Source of the DNA: Psychromonas ossibalaenae ATCC BAA-1528
Lineage (GTDB): Bacteria; Pseudomonadota; Gammaproteobacteria; Enterobacterales; Psychromonadaceae
Assembly (NCBI RefSeq): GCF_000381745.1
Contig: NZ_KB906972.1
Coordinates: 1-64,000 of the forward strand
Direction: 5' to 3'
DNA length: 64,000 nt
Part shown: positions 16,686 to 26,704 of the stretch, piece after piece
Layout: each line of letters begins with the position of its first letter
How positions within the stretch are numbered: position 1 is the stretch's first letter
Made by a program: the position numbers and the translations under genes
The notes under the pieces: model-generated
Database searches by the model: none
Told to the model about the DNA's origin: nothing
What the model saw: the letters and a program-made list of their open reading frames with translations, nothing else

Positions 16686-18404
16686 ATGGTCGAGCGCACA
16701 CAAATATCTATTATTTCTCAATTGCAGCTGCTCGACCGACTGCAGCATCTCATTTATTTGTCTTCTTCTTTAATCTTTGTTTCCGGAGAAAAAGGAAGCG
16801 GTAAAAGTACGCTTGCCCAACTGCTTTCAAATAAGCTTCCGAATAATATTCAGCAAGTTTATGTGCAGTTAGCTGAGTCACTGTCAGATTCACAAATCAG
16901 ACAGCAGATATTATCGCAATTATACGAACAGCCGCTATTTAATCCTTTGGATGACCTGTTCACCTCCATGTCGTTACTGCAGGAAAAACATAATAGTGAT
17001 GCTGCGCGTTTAATTATGCTGGACAATGCGCATTTAGTTTCTTTTGAACTGTTAACTGAGTTGTTACAGGTTATTTCACAAAAAGAGCAGTTTGGCGAAA
17101 ATGAGGTTAATATCTTATTTCTTGCTGATGCTTTTAGCAATCAGCAGATGATGACCTTAATCAACCAGGCTGAGCAGAAACAATTACAAAAGTCCGCCTG
17201 TCTGGAGTTTAAATTAGAGCCTCTAGGTAGAGGTGAGTCAACCGCCTTATTAAACCATATCTTTAAACAGTCCAGCTATAAACCGCAAATTGAACACCAG
17301 GATGCTTTATCAAAGCAGTTAGGCGCCTGTTTAGGCTCTCCTCAGAAAATAATTCAATTAGCGGAAAAAATAATTGCAGGGACATTAGAAAATAGTGAAC
17401 CCTCCTGGCTGAAAGCACGATTACCAGCTGTTTTATTAATGCTGTTGATGCTCCTTATTGTCGGCGCTCTTGGCACCTATCTATATCCGTCTTTTATAAC
17501 TTCAACCTCTCCGGAAGTTGATCTTGAAGTGGTTATCGAAATTGAGAGTGAGCTGCTGGATGAAATTACTGATTCAGGCATTACCGCTGGTCAGGAAGTA
17601 TCAGCACCAGCTGCTGAAGCTGAGGTGCTGGCAGGCAGCTGGCAGGGCTCTGAAAAAAAACAGATAGAAGGCAGTCGTCTGCTGGTGGGTGAGAGTGATC
17701 AAACAGATAAACGGGTGGTCATATCAGAGCAGCAGATATCAGCCCTGCCTGATGTTAAAGCCGCCTCTTCTGTAAATAAACAGGAGGATTTCAGCATAGA
17801 ACAGCTTGAAATAACTCAACAAAAGGAGCAGGCAGTTAGTGAAAACAACGGATTAAGCACGGTAGAACAAGATGCTGAGCTTATACTGCCAGTCGCCGCC
17901 CCTGTAGAAGAGCAAAGTGTTTTAAGCAGTGCAGTCGCCACGACCGATGCAAATGAGCCCATTGACATGCAGTTCAATAGTGAAGCTGTTGTAGAAGAAG
18001 CTATAAAGATTAAGGTGGAAGCGTTAGTTCCTGTGGCTGCCGAGACTGCTCCGGTAAAGAAACGTGATGCAGTCAAGAAGCCAGATGAACACTCGTTTTT
18101 TACTGCTAAAGAGATATTATTTGCTGTAAAGCCGTCTTTATACACCTTGCAGCTCTCAGGTATGAGCTCAGAATTAACTCTGCAGCGCTTTATATCTAAG
18201 CATCAGCTGCCGCTAGAAGGTGTTTATCTGTATCAGACGATACGTAATAAAAAGCCTTGGTATGTAGTGATTTTCGGACAGTATAAAAGCTTGGAAGCAG
18301 CTAGAACGGCAGGTAAAAAGCTGCCGGGGTCACTGGCTGATATGGACAGCTGGGCCAAAAAATATCAATCTGTACAACAGGATTTACGTTTAAATAATGA
18401 ATAA
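16686..18404 (+). CDS. damX: DamX-type cell-division protein with AAA and SPOR domains
   Basis: DamX localises to the septal ring through its SPOR domain, which binds glycan strands stripped of stem peptides. The 572-aa protein has an N-terminal AAA-type ATPase domain (Walker A GEKGSGKST near 35-43, Walker B-like LIMLDNAHL near 110). A single transmembrane helix follows (about 245-265), then an acidic, low-complexity periplasmic linker (about 270-470) and a C-terminal SPOR domain (about 485-570, TLQLSGMSSE...KPWYVVIFGQY). The ATPase half is present in Vibrio-type DamX but reduced in E. coli. It overlaps dam by 8 bp. Its SPOR domain closely resembles the C-terminus of the 26705-28423 product. 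Confidence 0.9.
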   Translation: MVERTQISIISQLQLLDRLQHLIYLSSSLIFVSGEKGSGKSTLAQLLSNKLPNNIQQVYVQLAESLSDSQIRQQILSQLYEQPLFNPLDDLFTSMSLLQEKHNSDAARLIMLDNAHLVSFELLTELLQVISQKEQFGENEVNILFLADAFSNQQMMTLINQAEQKQLQKSACLEFKLEPLGRGESTALLNHIFKQSSYKPQIEHQDALSKQLGACLGSPQKIIQLAEKIIAGTLENSEPSWLKARLPAVLLMLLMLLIVGALGTYLYPSFITSTSPEVDLEVVIEIESELLDEITDSGITAGQEVSAPAAEAEVLAGSWQGSEKKQIEGSRLLVGESDQTDKRVVISEQQISALPDVKAASSVNKQEDFSIEQLEITQQKEQAVSENNGLSTVEQDAELILPVAAPVEEQSVLSSAVATTDANEPIDMQFNSEAVVEEAIKIKVEALVPVAAETAPVKKRDAVKKPDEHSFFTAKEILFAVKPSLYTLQLSGMSSELTLQRFISKHQLPLEGVYLYQTIRNKKPWYVVIFGQYKSLEAARTAGKKLPGSLADMDSWAKKYQSVQQDLRLNNE

Positions 18405-19224
18405 AAAGAATAGAGCATTTCTGAAATGGGCTGGCGGAAAATTTACCCTGACAGAACAGATCAATCAGCGTTTACCTAAAGGAGGGCGTTTAATTGAACC
18501 TTTTGTCGGTGCGGGATCGGTTTTTTTAAATAGTGATTTTGATGAATATCTGCTTAATGATATTAACCCTGACTTGATTGAAATGTATAAAATTATCAAA
18601 CGTAAACCTAAACAGTTTATCCATGATGCTAAATACTATTTCCAAGATAAGTTTAATGATGAGGCTATCTATTATCAGCTGCGGACGGAGTTTAATGCCT
18701 GCAGTGATGTCTATCAGCGATCTTTATTGTTTTTGTATATGAACCGTCATGGTTATAACGGTTTATGCCGTTATAACAAAAGTGGTGGTTTTAATGTCCC
18801 GTTCGGACGTTATAAAAAACCTTACTTTCCAGAAAAGGAGCTGCTGTTTTTTGCTGAAAAAGCCAAAAAAGCGACTTTTATCTGCAAACCTTATCAGAAG
18901 TTATTCCAGTATTTACGTGATGATGATGTTTTGTATTGTGATCCCCCTTACGTACCGCTGAGTAAAAGTGCTTCATTCACCAGCTATGCAAGTAGTGGTT
19001 TTACTTTAGATGATCAGGCTAATCTTGCTAAATTAGCAAGGGAGTCAAAATGCAGTGTACTGTTGAGTAATCATGATACGACGCTGACTCAGGAGTTATA
19101 TCGGGATGCGCTTTGTGACAAAGTGCAGGTTTCGCGTACCATCAGCAGTAAATCATCCACTCGCCAGCCTGTCGGAGAGTTATTTGCGCTGTTTGCTGCG
19201 CAAACTCCTGAAAATAAAAAATAG
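18397..19224 (+). CDS. dam: DNA adenine methylase (GATC-specific)
   Basis: Dam methylates adenine in GATC and guides mismatch repair, replication timing and some promoters. The 275-aa protein has the AdoMet-binding FLKWAGGK and FVGAGSVFLN near the N-terminus and the catalytic DPPY (YCDPPYVPLS) near residue 185, in the order of alpha-class N6-adenine methyltransferases. NRHGYNGLCRYNKSGGFN is the conserved DNA-recognition region of Dam. It overlaps damX, as in the E. coli aroK-aroB-damX-dam-rpe operon. Confidence 0.96.
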   Translation: MNKKNRAFLKWAGGKFTLTEQINQRLPKGGRLIEPFVGAGSVFLNSDFDEYLLNDINPDLIEMYKIIKRKPKQFIHDAKYYFQDKFNDEAIYYQLRTEFNACSDVYQRSLLFLYMNRHGYNGLCRYNKSGGFNVPFGRYKKPYFPEKELLFFAEKAKKATFICKPYQKLFQYLRDDDVLYCDPPYVPLSKSASFTSYASSGFTLDDQANLAKLARESKCSVLLSNHDTTLTQELYRDALCDKVQVSRTISSKSSTRQPVGELFALFAAQTPENKK

Positions 19225-19281
19225 TCTGTTGGCTTTTGCTTCGGTAGAATAAGCACTCACTTTACATACTGGAAGCAAACC

Positions 19282-19956
19282 ATGACTGATTATTTAATTG
19301 CCCCTTCAATTCTTTCTGCTGATTTTGCCCGTTTAGGGGAAGATGTTGAACAAGTTCTGAACGATGGTGCCGATGTGGTGCATTTTGACGTAATGGATAA
19401 CCAATACGTACCAAACTTGACGATTGGTCCTATGGTTTGTAAAGCGCTGCGTGAATACGGTATTTCGGCACCTATCGATGTGCACTTAATGGTTAAGTCA
19501 GTTGATACTATGATTGTTGAATTTGCTAAAGCCGGTGCGTCAATTATCACCTTCCATCCCGAAGCCTGTGAACATATTGACCGTTCACTGCAGCTAATTA
19601 AAGACCATGGCTGTAAAGCAGGTCTGGTTTTAAATCCAGCTACGTCGCTTGAAGTATTAACACATGTGATGGATAAACTGGATGTCATTTTATTAATGTC
19701 TGTAAACCCTGGTTTCGGAGGGCAGTCATTTATTCCTCATACCTTGAAAAAACTGCGCCAAGTAAAAGCATTAATCAAAGCAAGCGGCCGTGATATCCGT
19801 TTACAAGTGGACGGCGGCGTTAAAGCTGACAATATTAAAGAGATTGCTGAAGCCGGTGCAGATATGTTTGTAGCAGGCTCTGCTATTTTCAGTCAGCCAG
19901 ACTACAAAACTGTTATTGATGAAATGCGTAGTGAATTAGCCGCGGCTGAAAGTTAG
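19282..19956 (+). CDS. rpe: Ribulose-phosphate 3-epimerase
   Basis: Rpe interconverts ribulose 5-phosphate and xylulose 5-phosphate in the pentose phosphate pathway. The 224-aa TIM barrel shows the metal and catalytic segments [35 protein letters not shown], the loop [12 protein letters not shown], and LQVDGGV with the second catalytic Asp. It lies 57 bp after dam. The gene usually next in line, gph, is absent, and trpS follows after 134 bp. Confidence 0.96.
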   Translation: MTDYLIAPSILSADFARLGEDVEQVLNDGADVVHFDVMDNQYVPNLTIGPMVCKALREYGISAPIDVHLMVKSVDTMIVEFAKAGASIITFHPEACEHIDRSLQLIKDHGCKAGLVLNPATSLEVLTHVMDKLDVILLMSVNPGFGGQSFIPHTLKKLRQVKALIKASGRDIRLQVDGGVKADNIKEIAEAGADMFVAGSAIFSQPDYKTVIDEMRSELAAAES

Positions 19957-20090
19957 TCCTGATAGAAAGCTATCGTACTAATTTATGCTTATAACTATAT
20001 TGAGTCTGTATTAGGGCTCAATTCAGATTACATTATTGTTCAATTTAAGAATTATTAGAGCTGCTGTAAAAGTGCAGCAAGGAAAGATAA

Positions 20091-21092
20091 ATGACTAAAC
20101 CAATTGTATTAAGCGGCTGTCAGCCGTCGGGTTCACTGACCATTGGTAACTACATGGGCGCATTACGCCAGTGGGTAGAAATGCAGGAAAGCCATGACTG
20201 CCTGTACTGCTTAGTTGATTTACATGCTATTACGGTACGCCAGGATCCAAAAGCATTACGTAATGCAATTTATGACGGTTTAGCAATGTACCAGGCTGTG
20301 GGTATCGATCCGCAGAAAAGTACTATGTTTATCCAGTCTCAAGTACCTGAGCATGCTGAACTTTCGTGGATTTTAAACTGTTATACCCAGATGGGTGAGT
20401 TAAACCGCATGACGCAGTTTAAGGATAAATCGCAGAAGAATGTGACTAATATCAATGTCGGCCTGTTCAGCTACCCGGTACTGATGGCTTCTGACATTTT
20501 ACTTTACGGCCCGAACCGCGTGCCGGTAGGCAGCGATCAGAAGCAGCATCTTGAGCTGGCTCGTGATATTGCAACACGTTTTAATAATGCCTACGGCGAT
20601 ACATTTGTTGTTCCTGAACCGGCTATTCCGGAGCACGGTGCACGTATTATGAGCCTGCAGGAACCAACTAAAAAAATGTCGAAATCAGATGATAATGTTA
20701 AAAACTTTATCGGTTTGCTGGAAGACCCGAAAAAAATATTAAAGAAAATCAAAAGTGCGGAAACAGATTCAGACGAACAGGCGCGTATCTATTTTGACAC
20801 ACTTGAAAAACCGGGGGTTTCAAATTTATTAACCCTGCTTTCCTGTTCAACGGGTAAACCAATTGACAGCTTAATTCCTGAATACGAAGATAAAATGTAC
20901 GGGCATTTAAAGAAAGATACAGCTGAAGCCGTTGTATCTTTATTGGAGCCTATTCAGGCGCGTTATAAAGAGCTGCGCGAAGATGAAACTGCATTACAGG
21001 CGATTGCTCGTGTAGGGGCGACAAAAGCGCGTGAACGTGCTGCTGTGACTTTAGCTGAAGTGTACGACAAAATCGGTTTTCTGCCGAAATAG
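20091..21092 (+). CDS. trpS: Tryptophanyl-tRNA synthetase
   Basis: TrpS charges tRNA-Trp. The 333-aa class Ic synthetase has the HIGH-like TIGN ([11 protein letters not shown]) near residue 18, the [15 protein letters not shown] segment that recognises tryptophan and ATP, and the KMSKS loop (KKMSKSDDN) near 200. Length and sequence match E. coli TrpS. AAGGAAA precedes the ATG. The upstream 134 bp contain a small GCTGC/GCAGC hairpin next to the ribosome-binding site, whose meaning is unknown. It ends at an intrinsic terminator. Confidence 0.96.
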   Translation: MTKPIVLSGCQPSGSLTIGNYMGALRQWVEMQESHDCLYCLVDLHAITVRQDPKALRNAIYDGLAMYQAVGIDPQKSTMFIQSQVPEHAELSWILNCYTQMGELNRMTQFKDKSQKNVTNINVGLFSYPVLMASDILLYGPNRVPVGSDQKQHLELARDIATRFNNAYGDTFVVPEPAIPEHGARIMSLQEPTKKMSKSDDNVKNFIGLLEDPKKILKKIKSAETDSDEQARIYFDTLEKPGVSNLLTLLSCSTGKPIDSLIPEYEDKMYGHLKKDTAEAVVSLLEPIQARYKELREDETALQAIARVGATKARERAAVTLAEVYDKIGFLPK

Positions 21093-21109
21093 TCTATGTT
21101 TGTTTAATA

Positions 21110-21136
21110 AAAAGGCTGATTTTATTCAGCCTTTTT
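21110..21136. terminator. Terminator between convergent trpS and gloA
   Basis: AAAAGGCTGA (21110-21119), loop TTTTAT, TCAGCCTTTT (21126-21135) is a perfect 10-bp stem with A and T flanks, so it can act in both directions. Confidence 0.88.
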
Positions 21137-21149
21137 ATGTTGGTTGCTT

Positions 21150-21554
21150 TTAACCTAAGCCTTTACCTGCATCTTTTGCACTGATCAATTCAATCATATA
21201 ACCGTCCGGATCTTTTACAAAAGCAATAACCGTAGCTCCCCCTTTTACCGGGCCCGCTTCACGTGTTATCTCTCCACCCATGTTTTTTATTGTTTCACAG
21301 GCTGCATATATATCATTGCTTTCAATAGCAATATGACCGTAAGCATTACCTAAGTCATATTCATCGGTGTCCCAGTTATGGGTTAATTCAAGAACCGTTG
21401 TGTCTTTTTCATCACCATAACCTAAAAACGCCAGTGTATATCGGTATTCACTGTTTTCAGACTGACGGATTAAATTCATATTTAAAACGTTAGTGTAAAA
21501 ATCGATCGATTTTTGTAAGTCAGCAACACGTAACATGGTATGTAATAAGCGCAT
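21150..21554 (-). CDS. gloA: Lactoylglutathione lyase (glyoxalase I)
   Basis: GloA isomerises the methylglyoxal-glutathione hemithioacetal to S-lactoylglutathione, the first detoxification step. The 134-aa protein has the four metal ligands of the Ni-type bacterial enzyme at the expected positions: H5, E56, H74 and E122. AGAGG precedes the ATG. The substrate source, MgsA, is encoded at 2.4-2.9 kb in this window but not in the same operon. It appears to be transcribed alone. Confidence 0.95.
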   Translation of the reverse strand: MRLLHTMLRVADLQKSIDFYTNVLNMNLIRQSENSEYRYTLAFLGYGDEKDTTVLELTHNWDTDEYDLGNAYGHIAIESNDIYAACETIKNMGGEITREAGPVKGGATVIAFVKDPDGYMIELISAKDAGKGLG

Positions 21555-21593
21555 ATTAACCTCTAGATATTATTAAAATTAAATAGTTCAGAA

Positions 21594-21620
21594 ACAAAAA
21601 AACCACCGCAAAGGTGGCTT
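21594..21620 (-). terminator. Intrinsic terminator after the cytochrome c5 gene
   Basis: On the minus strand AAGCCACC, loop TTTGC, GGTGGTT is followed directly by a run of seven T. It lies about 25 bp after the cytochrome gene stop at 21645. Confidence 0.85.
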
Positions 21621-21644
21621 GAAAATGCCGATAAGGGCTTTGTT

Positions 21645-22073
21645 TTAAAACAGGCCTTTAGTTAAGAATTCAACCGTAGCAGCCATTTCATCATCACTAC
21701 AGTCTGCACAGGTTCCTTTAGCCGGCATTGCGTTCAGACCTTCGAGTGAATGTTTTAATAAGGTTTCCTGACCCTGTGCTATGCGGGGCTCCCATGCCGC
21801 AGCATCACCTTTTTTCGGTGCGCCGGCTGCTCCCGTTGCGTGACAGGCAACGCAGTAAGTATTATAAATTTTTTCACCGTCACGCGGACCTGCAGGTTCG
21901 TCTGAATCTGAACTTTGACCTGCTACTGCAATTTCACCATCTAAATAAACATCACCTACCGGCGCAATGCGATCGGCAATGGCACCTTCAGAAAGATCCT
22001 GAGCAAAACTTGCTGTACTGAACAAACTGATTGTTAAGCCGATTAGCAGGGTAATACGTTTAATAAGATGCAC
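21645..22073 (-). CDS. Periplasmic cytochrome c5 family protein
   Basis: This is a small monohaem c-type cytochrome, probably an electron carrier in the periplasm. The 142-aa precursor has a Sec signal with likely cleavage after SFA (residue 24). An acidic linker follows, then the haem-binding CVACH (C74, C77, H78) and a probable axial Met at M116 (NAMPAKG). C122 and C125, just after the Met, form the extra CxxC pair typical of the c5/c555 group. Its redox partner cannot be read from the context. Confidence 0.88.
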   Translation of the reverse strand: MHLIKRITLLIGLTISLFSTASFAQDLSEGAIADRIAPVGDVYLDGEIAVAGQSSDSDEPAGPRDGEKIYNTYCVACHATGAAGAPKKGDAAAWEPRIAQGQETLLKHSLEGLNAMPAKGTCADCSDDEMAATVEFLTKGLF

Positions 22074-22165
22074 TAGAAACTCCAGTTTTATGTTGGTGAT
22101 TATCTATGTTGTAAAAATGTTAATTATAACGAGGTTGTTTATAACAACCAATCTCTTTGTGGGCA

Positions 22166-22762
22166 TTATTGTTTCCAGTTCACTATTTTTTTCTCTTTAC
22201 CTGTTAATAAGCGTCGAATGTTGCTGATATGACGAAGAATAATTAATACCGAAAGCATAATTACCGGGGTAGTAAACTCCGGTTTTATAAACTCAACAAA
22301 AACGGGGGCCAGAATTGCGGTAACAATCGCGGCTAATGAAGCATAACCGCTGACGGCGATGGTAAACAGCCAGGTTAAAAGCAGCAGGCCGGTCATATCC
22401 ATACCTAGAGGGAGAAGAGTACCGAGGCCGGTGGCGACAGCTTTACCGCCTTTAAACTGGAAATAGGGAGGGAAAATATGGCCAAGACAGGCGGCGATGC
22501 CTATTAAACCTATTGCAAACGGCGAATAGCCGATAAAATAAGCAAGGTATACGGGGATAGTGCCTTTTAACAGATCAAAAATAAGAACCGTGCTGGCAGC
22601 CTGTGCGTGGTGTAAGCGCAGAATATTAGTTGCGCCCGGATTTTTTGAGCCGCGTCCGCGGGGATCAGGCCAGCCTTTAACCCTGCACAGTAATATTGCA
22701 CCGTTAAGCCCGCCGATCAGATAAGCTGCGCTGATAAATAATAAAGTGGTCAGGATAATCAT
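22166..22762 (-). CDS. plsY: Acyl-phosphate:glycerol-3-phosphate acyltransferase PlsY
   Basis: PlsY transfers the acyl group from acyl phosphate to glycerol 3-phosphate in the inner membrane, the first committed phospholipid step beside PlsB (51.4 kb). The 198-aa protein has about five hydrophobic helices and the three conserved motifs: GGLNGAILLCR plus GSKNPGATN, then GHIFPPYFQFKGGKAVATGLG, and the C-terminal HISNIRRLLTGKEKK. It is divergent from folB across 137 bp, the same arrangement as E. coli ygiH/folB. Confidence 0.95.
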   Translation of the reverse strand: MIILTTLLFISAAYLIGGLNGAILLCRVKGWPDPRGRGSKNPGATNILRLHHAQAASTVLIFDLLKGTIPVYLAYFIGYSPFAIGLIGIAACLGHIFPPYFQFKGGKAVATGLGTLLPLGMDMTGLLLLTWLFTIAVSGYASLAAIVTAILAPVFVEFIKPEFTTPVIMLSVLIILRHISNIRRLLTGKEKKIVNWKQ

Positions 22763-22899
22763 TTGTATTTATTTCTTCTCGATCAGGTAAAATACCGCAC
22801 TTTAACAATCTACTGCAAAAAAGGTCATTGATTACAACCTGATAGTACGTGGATTTAGGTATAAGAGATAGCGTTTTAAAATAACAAATAGGTTCTTCG

Positions 22900-23253
22900 A
22901 TGGATATTGTTTTTATTAAACAGTTAGAAGTTATCAGCACCATTGGTGTTTATGACTGGGAAAAATCACTGCAGCAGAAACTCTACTTTGATTTAGAGAT
23001 GGCGTTTGATAACAGACCGGCAGCCGCTGATGATGATATAGATTTAGCGCTTAATTATTTCAGCGTATCTGAAACGGTAAATAAGTTTGCCCAGACCCAT
23101 CAGTTTGAACTGCTTGAAACGATGGCTGAGCGAGTCGCTTCACTTATTATGGAGCAGTATCCGGTACCCTGGATAAAAGTAACCCTGCATAAGCCGGGCG
23201 CACTGCCAAAGGCACAGTCATTAGGTGTGCAGATCGAGCGTGGTACCCGCTAG
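22900..23253 (+). CDS. folB: Dihydroneopterin aldolase
   Basis: FolB cleaves 7,8-dihydroneopterin to 6-hydroxymethyl-dihydropterin in folate synthesis. The 117-aa product has the family pattern: I.QLEV.ST.GVYDWEK near the N-terminus, D..LNY..VS in the middle, LLETMAER with the pterin-binding Glu, and the catalytic Lys in LHKPGALP. Its TAG stop overlaps the GTG start of folK, whose enzyme uses the FolB product. Confidence 0.93.
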   Translation: MDIVFIKQLEVISTIGVYDWEKSLQQKLYFDLEMAFDNRPAAADDDIDLALNYFSVSETVNKFAQTHQFELLETMAERVASLIMEQYPVPWIKVTLHKPGALPKAQSLGVQIERGTR

Positions 23254-23735
23254 TGGCACAGGTTTTTATCGGTATTGGCTCAAGCATTAATAAACGCATC
23301 AATGTCTGCTTAGGGCTGGAGTCTCTTCAGGCTGAGTTTGGTGATTTAAAGGTTTCGCCGCTTTATGAAAGTGAAGCCGTGGGTTTTTCCGGGGTTAATT
23401 TTTATAATCTGGTGGTTGAACTACAAAGCGATCTGGATGTTCATAGCTTGATTGTTAAATTAAAAGCAATCGAACGAAAACACGGCCGGATCGATAATGC
23501 GATCAAGTTTGCCCCTCGAACCTTAGATCTGGATCTGCTTTTATATGATCAGCAGATTGATGTTGAGATCGATTTACCGCGCGGTGAAATAACCCGCAAT
23601 GCATTTGTATTAAAACCGTTAGCAGAATTAGCACCGCTGCTGATACATCCCGCTTTAGGAAAAACTTACCAGAAACTTTGGCAGGATTACCCCAAAGACA
23701 AACAAAAATTATGGCGAGTTGAAGATATACTTTAA
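23253..23735 (+). CDS. folK: 2-amino-4-hydroxy-6-hydroxymethyldihydropteridine pyrophosphokinase
   Basis: FolK pyrophosphorylates 6-hydroxymethyl-dihydropterin with ATP. The 160-aa protein has the N-terminal FIGIGSSI, the E..E.K.GR segment (IERKHGR), and the signature RTLDLDLLLYD with the two Mg-binding Asp residues. The start is a GTG that overlaps the folB stop (TAGTG), so the two consecutive folate enzymes are translationally coupled. Confidence 0.93.
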   Translation: MAQVFIGIGSSINKRINVCLGLESLQAEFGDLKVSPLYESEAVGFSGVNFYNLVVELQSDLDVHSLIVKLKAIERKHGRIDNAIKFAPRTLDLDLLLYDQQIDVEIDLPRGEITRNAFVLKPLAELAPLLIHPALGKTYQKLWQDYPKDKQKLWRVEDIL

Positions 23736-23770
23736 CTTTTTACTGCCTGAAATAAGAAAAGAGAATAAAA

Positions 23771-24574
23771 ATGTCACTGCTTGAGATTGTAGTACTAGCC
23801 TTGATTCAAGGTTTAACTGAATTTTTACCCATTTCCAGCTCCGCGCACCTGATTCTACCGTCACAGCTGCTAGGCTGGCAGGACCAGGGGTTAGCCTTTG
23901 ATCTGATACTGAATATCGGCACATTATCCGCGGTATTAATTTACTTCCGTTATGAGGTAATAAAAATGCTGCGGGCCTGGGTTAATTCTCTGCGTACTAA
24001 GCAGCAGACCCGGGACAGTAAGCTGGCCTGGTGGATTATCTGGTCTACTATTCCAGCGGCTTTAGTGGGTTTTTTTGGTAAGTCACTGGTTGAAACCTAT
24101 CTGCGCAGCGGTTATGTGATTGCTGTGACCACTATTATTTTTGGTCTATTATTGTGGTGGGCGGATGCGAAGGCTAAGCAGGTAAAAACTGAATACCAGA
24201 CGGGCTTAAAAGGTGCGCTTATTATCGGCTTTGCTCAAGTACTGGCCCTGATCCCTGGAACATCCCGATCTGGCATCACGATAACCGCAGGTTTAATGCT
24301 GGGGTTAACACGTAATGCAGCCGCGCGTTTCTCATTTCTTATGTCAATTCCGATTATTGCAATGGCTTCTGGTTATGACATGCTTAAATTTATATTATCT
24401 GACGAGTATGTAGACTGGAGTGCTTTGTTTTTAGGAGCCGGCATCTCATTTATCAGTGCGATTTTATGTATCCATGCATTTTTGATACTGCTTAATAGAG
24501 TCGGCATGCTGCCCTTTGTTATTTATCGTTTAATTCTTGGCGCGACTCTGTTTTATGTACTTGCCGGAATCTAG
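23771..24574 (+). CDS. uppP: Undecaprenyl-diphosphate phosphatase
   Basis: UppP (BacA) dephosphorylates undecaprenyl diphosphate so that the lipid carrier can be reused for peptidoglycan, and it gives bacitracin resistance when overexpressed. The 267-aa membrane protein carries the two signature segments [15 protein letters not shown] and [13 protein letters not shown], and has about eight hydrophobic helices. It lies 35 bp after folK on the same strand, with cca nearby as in E. coli. Confidence 0.95.
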   Translation: MSLLEIVVLALIQGLTEFLPISSSAHLILPSQLLGWQDQGLAFDLILNIGTLSAVLIYFRYEVIKMLRAWVNSLRTKQQTRDSKLAWWIIWSTIPAALVGFFGKSLVETYLRSGYVIAVTTIIFGLLLWWADAKAKQVKTEYQTGLKGALIIGFAQVLALIPGTSRSGITITAGLMLGLTRNAAARFSFLMSIPIIAMASGYDMLKFILSDEYVDWSALFLGAGISFISAILCIHAFLILLNRVGMLPFVIYRLILGATLFYVLAGI

Positions 24575-24596
24575 GTTTCTATTACCTGCTATGATT

Positions 24597-25313
24597 TTAT
24601 CTAGCGCTTTTGCTGCTATGTCTGCTCAGTATTAAAAATAAAGCTGATGCCATGCCTGCTGATGCAAATACCATACACATCACCACTATTTGATATCTGG
24701 CGGCAATAAACGGAGAGGTACCGGAGAGGATCTGTCCGGTCATCATGCCTGGCAGGGAAACTAAACCGACAGCAAACAAAGCATTGGTATTAGGAATAAT
24801 TGAGGCTTGAAAGGCTGTTTTCCGGGCGCTGATATAGTCACAACCCCGTTCTAACTCTGCATAAAAGCGCTCTCCAGAAAGGCTGACACTATTCATGCAG
24901 CTGGCGAAAATCATACCTGCCAGGGGAATTATTGACTGTGCCTGATACCAGGGGTCTAATCCAAGCACCCCCTGGCTGATCACCAGCAGGGTAAAGCAGC
25001 CGCCCAGCGTTATAGAAAACAGGGCTCGTTTTAATAATATCAACCGCAGTTCTTTGATATTACCCAGGGCTATCCAGCTGGAAAACAGCACCATGATCAG
25101 CAGCATGGTGACAACTATCCAAGCACTCGAATTATCAAAAATATAACTGAGAAAATAACCGACTAACAGCAGCTGAATGAGCATGCGCGACAATGCATAT
25201 AAGGCAAATTTCCCGTTTAATGACCATTTAAATAAAATAGCCAGCACGATTAAAACAGGAAGAAAAGCAATTGCCAGCTTATCCAGTGCGATGATTGAAA
25301 GTGTATTTTCCAT
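24597..25313 (-). CDS. fetB: FetB/YbbM-like iron export permease (UPF0014)
   Basis: The 238-aa protein has about seven hydrophobic helices and the UPF0014 signature block IIPLAGMIFASCMNSVSLS followed by ERGCDYISARKTAFQASIIPN and LPGMMTGQILSGTSP. In E. coli, FetB (YbbM) pairs with the ATPase FetA in an exporter linked to iron homeostasis. No ATPase gene is adjacent here, so the partner must be elsewhere or absent. It is convergent with uppP and lies 35 bp downstream of cca on the same strand. Confidence 0.85.
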   Translation of the reverse strand: MENTLSIIALDKLAIAFLPVLIVLAILFKWSLNGKFALYALSRMLIQLLLVGYFLSYIFDNSSAWIVVTMLLIMVLFSSWIALGNIKELRLILLKRALFSITLGGCFTLLVISQGVLGLDPWYQAQSIIPLAGMIFASCMNSVSLSGERFYAELERGCDYISARKTAFQASIIPNTNALFAVGLVSLPGMMTGQILSGTSPFIAARYQIVVMCMVFASAGMASALFLILSRHSSKSAR

Positions 25314-25348
25314 GAATATATATCTTCTAAAGTTTTATAAGATGAATA

Positions 25349-26581
25349 TTAAGGGGTTAATATTTTCTGTTTATAAAGGTTAACTGCATCAATACGCGCC
25401 TGCTGGAGCTGCATTTTAATCTGCGCTCCGGCATAACCTTTTTTGATTATATCTTGTACATTTACAGTTGTTGCGGTTTGGAAAGCCTGCCAGATATAGT
25501 GCGCATTGGGGTAATCTTTATCTTCAAAACCAGTACGGCCTTTGGTATCTGCAATACAGCATTCCAGCATTTGTAAAAACCGCTGCGGTTTTCTCCAGGC
25601 ATCACTTTTATCCATTAACTTAACCAGTGTTGACGCTTTTAACTCAAATGCACTGTGTACCAGGGTATGGTGCTCACTCACTAATAATGCTAAATCACGA
25701 CATTCATTGGGAATTTTGAGGCGCAGACATAAATCTCTAATTGTCTGCAGACCTAAAACACCATGGCCCTTATGACTTGGCCAGTTTTCTTTAGGGGTCA
25801 GTGCTTTTCCAAGGTCGTGCACTAAACAGGCAAAACGAAAAGCCAAGCAGTCTGAAAGTTTTACTGACTGCTCAACAACCATTAGTGTATGGATACCGGT
25901 ATCAATTTCAGGATGCCACTGTTTCGGTGCTGGAACGCCGAATAAACAATCCAGTTCAGGAAATAATACACCCAGCGCACCGCAGTCACGTAAGACCTGA
26001 AAATAGATCTGCGGGCTGTCTGTCTGCAGTGCTTTTGCTGTTTCAAGCCAGGTGCGCTCGGCCGTTAAATGATCCAGTTCACCGCTGCTGCTTAGTGTCT
26101 GCATCAGCAGTAGTGTTTCCGGGGCGATTTTAAATCCAAGTTTAAAAAAGCGGGCTGCAAAACGTGCGACCCGTAGAACCCTGAGTGGATCTTCGCTGAA
26201 TGCAGGGGATATATGACGTAATGTTTTTGTCTGTAAATCTTCTAAGCCCTGGTAGGGGTCAAACAACTCATCTTGTTCGGATAAAGCTATGGCATTAATG
26301 GTTAGATCCCGGCGCAATAAATCATCTTCAAGTGAGACATCCTGCCCGGCGTAACACTCAAAACCGGTATAACCACAACCCTGCTTGCGCTCAGTACGGG
26401 CAAGGGCGTATTCTTCACCGGTCTGCGGGTGTAAAAATACCGGAAAGTCTTTACCAACCTGTTGGTAGCCCTGCTGCAGCATGTTTTCCGGGGTAGTGCC
26501 GATTACCACATAATCGCGGTCTTTAACTGTAAGTTGTAATAGTTTATCCCGAACTGCGCCGCCGACTAAAAATACCTGCAT
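25349..26581 (-). CDS. cca: Multifunctional CCA-adding enzyme
   Basis: Cca adds or repairs the CCA tail of tRNAs without a nucleic acid template. The 410-aa protein has the class II nucleotidyltransferase head ([10 protein letters not shown] near the start, then DRDYVVIG with the DxD metal site), [10 protein letters not shown], and the [12 protein letters not shown] nucleotide-recognition helix. A C-terminal HD phosphohydrolase domain ([11 protein letters not shown], then GHGVLG) is typical of the gammaproteobacterial long form. The neighbouring genes uppP and ygiM match the E. coli locus. Confidence 0.96.
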   Translation of the reverse strand: MQVFLVGGAVRDKLLQLTVKDRDYVVIGTTPENMLQQGYQQVGKDFPVFLHPQTGEEYALARTERKQGCGYTGFECYAGQDVSLEDDLLRRDLTINAIALSEQDELFDPYQGLEDLQTKTLRHISPAFSEDPLRVLRVARFAARFFKLGFKIAPETLLLMQTLSSSGELDHLTAERTWLETAKALQTDSPQIYFQVLRDCGALGVLFPELDCLFGVPAPKQWHPEIDTGIHTLMVVEQSVKLSDCLAFRFACLVHDLGKALTPKENWPSHKGHGVLGLQTIRDLCLRLKIPNECRDLALLVSEHHTLVHSAFELKASTLVKLMDKSDAWRKPQRFLQMLECCIADTKGRTGFEDKDYPNAHYIWQAFQTATTVNVQDIIKKGYAGAQIKMQLQQARIDAVNLYKQKILTP

Positions 26582-26704
26582 TGTTTTCCCTCTTTATTAT
26601 TTCTTTAGCTATTATATACGCAAGGCGCTGCAAGATGCAGGAATCTTCAACTGGTTTGGCTATCTATAATTAACTGTGTTGTCACTATTTTTTGGGACTT
26701 TGCT

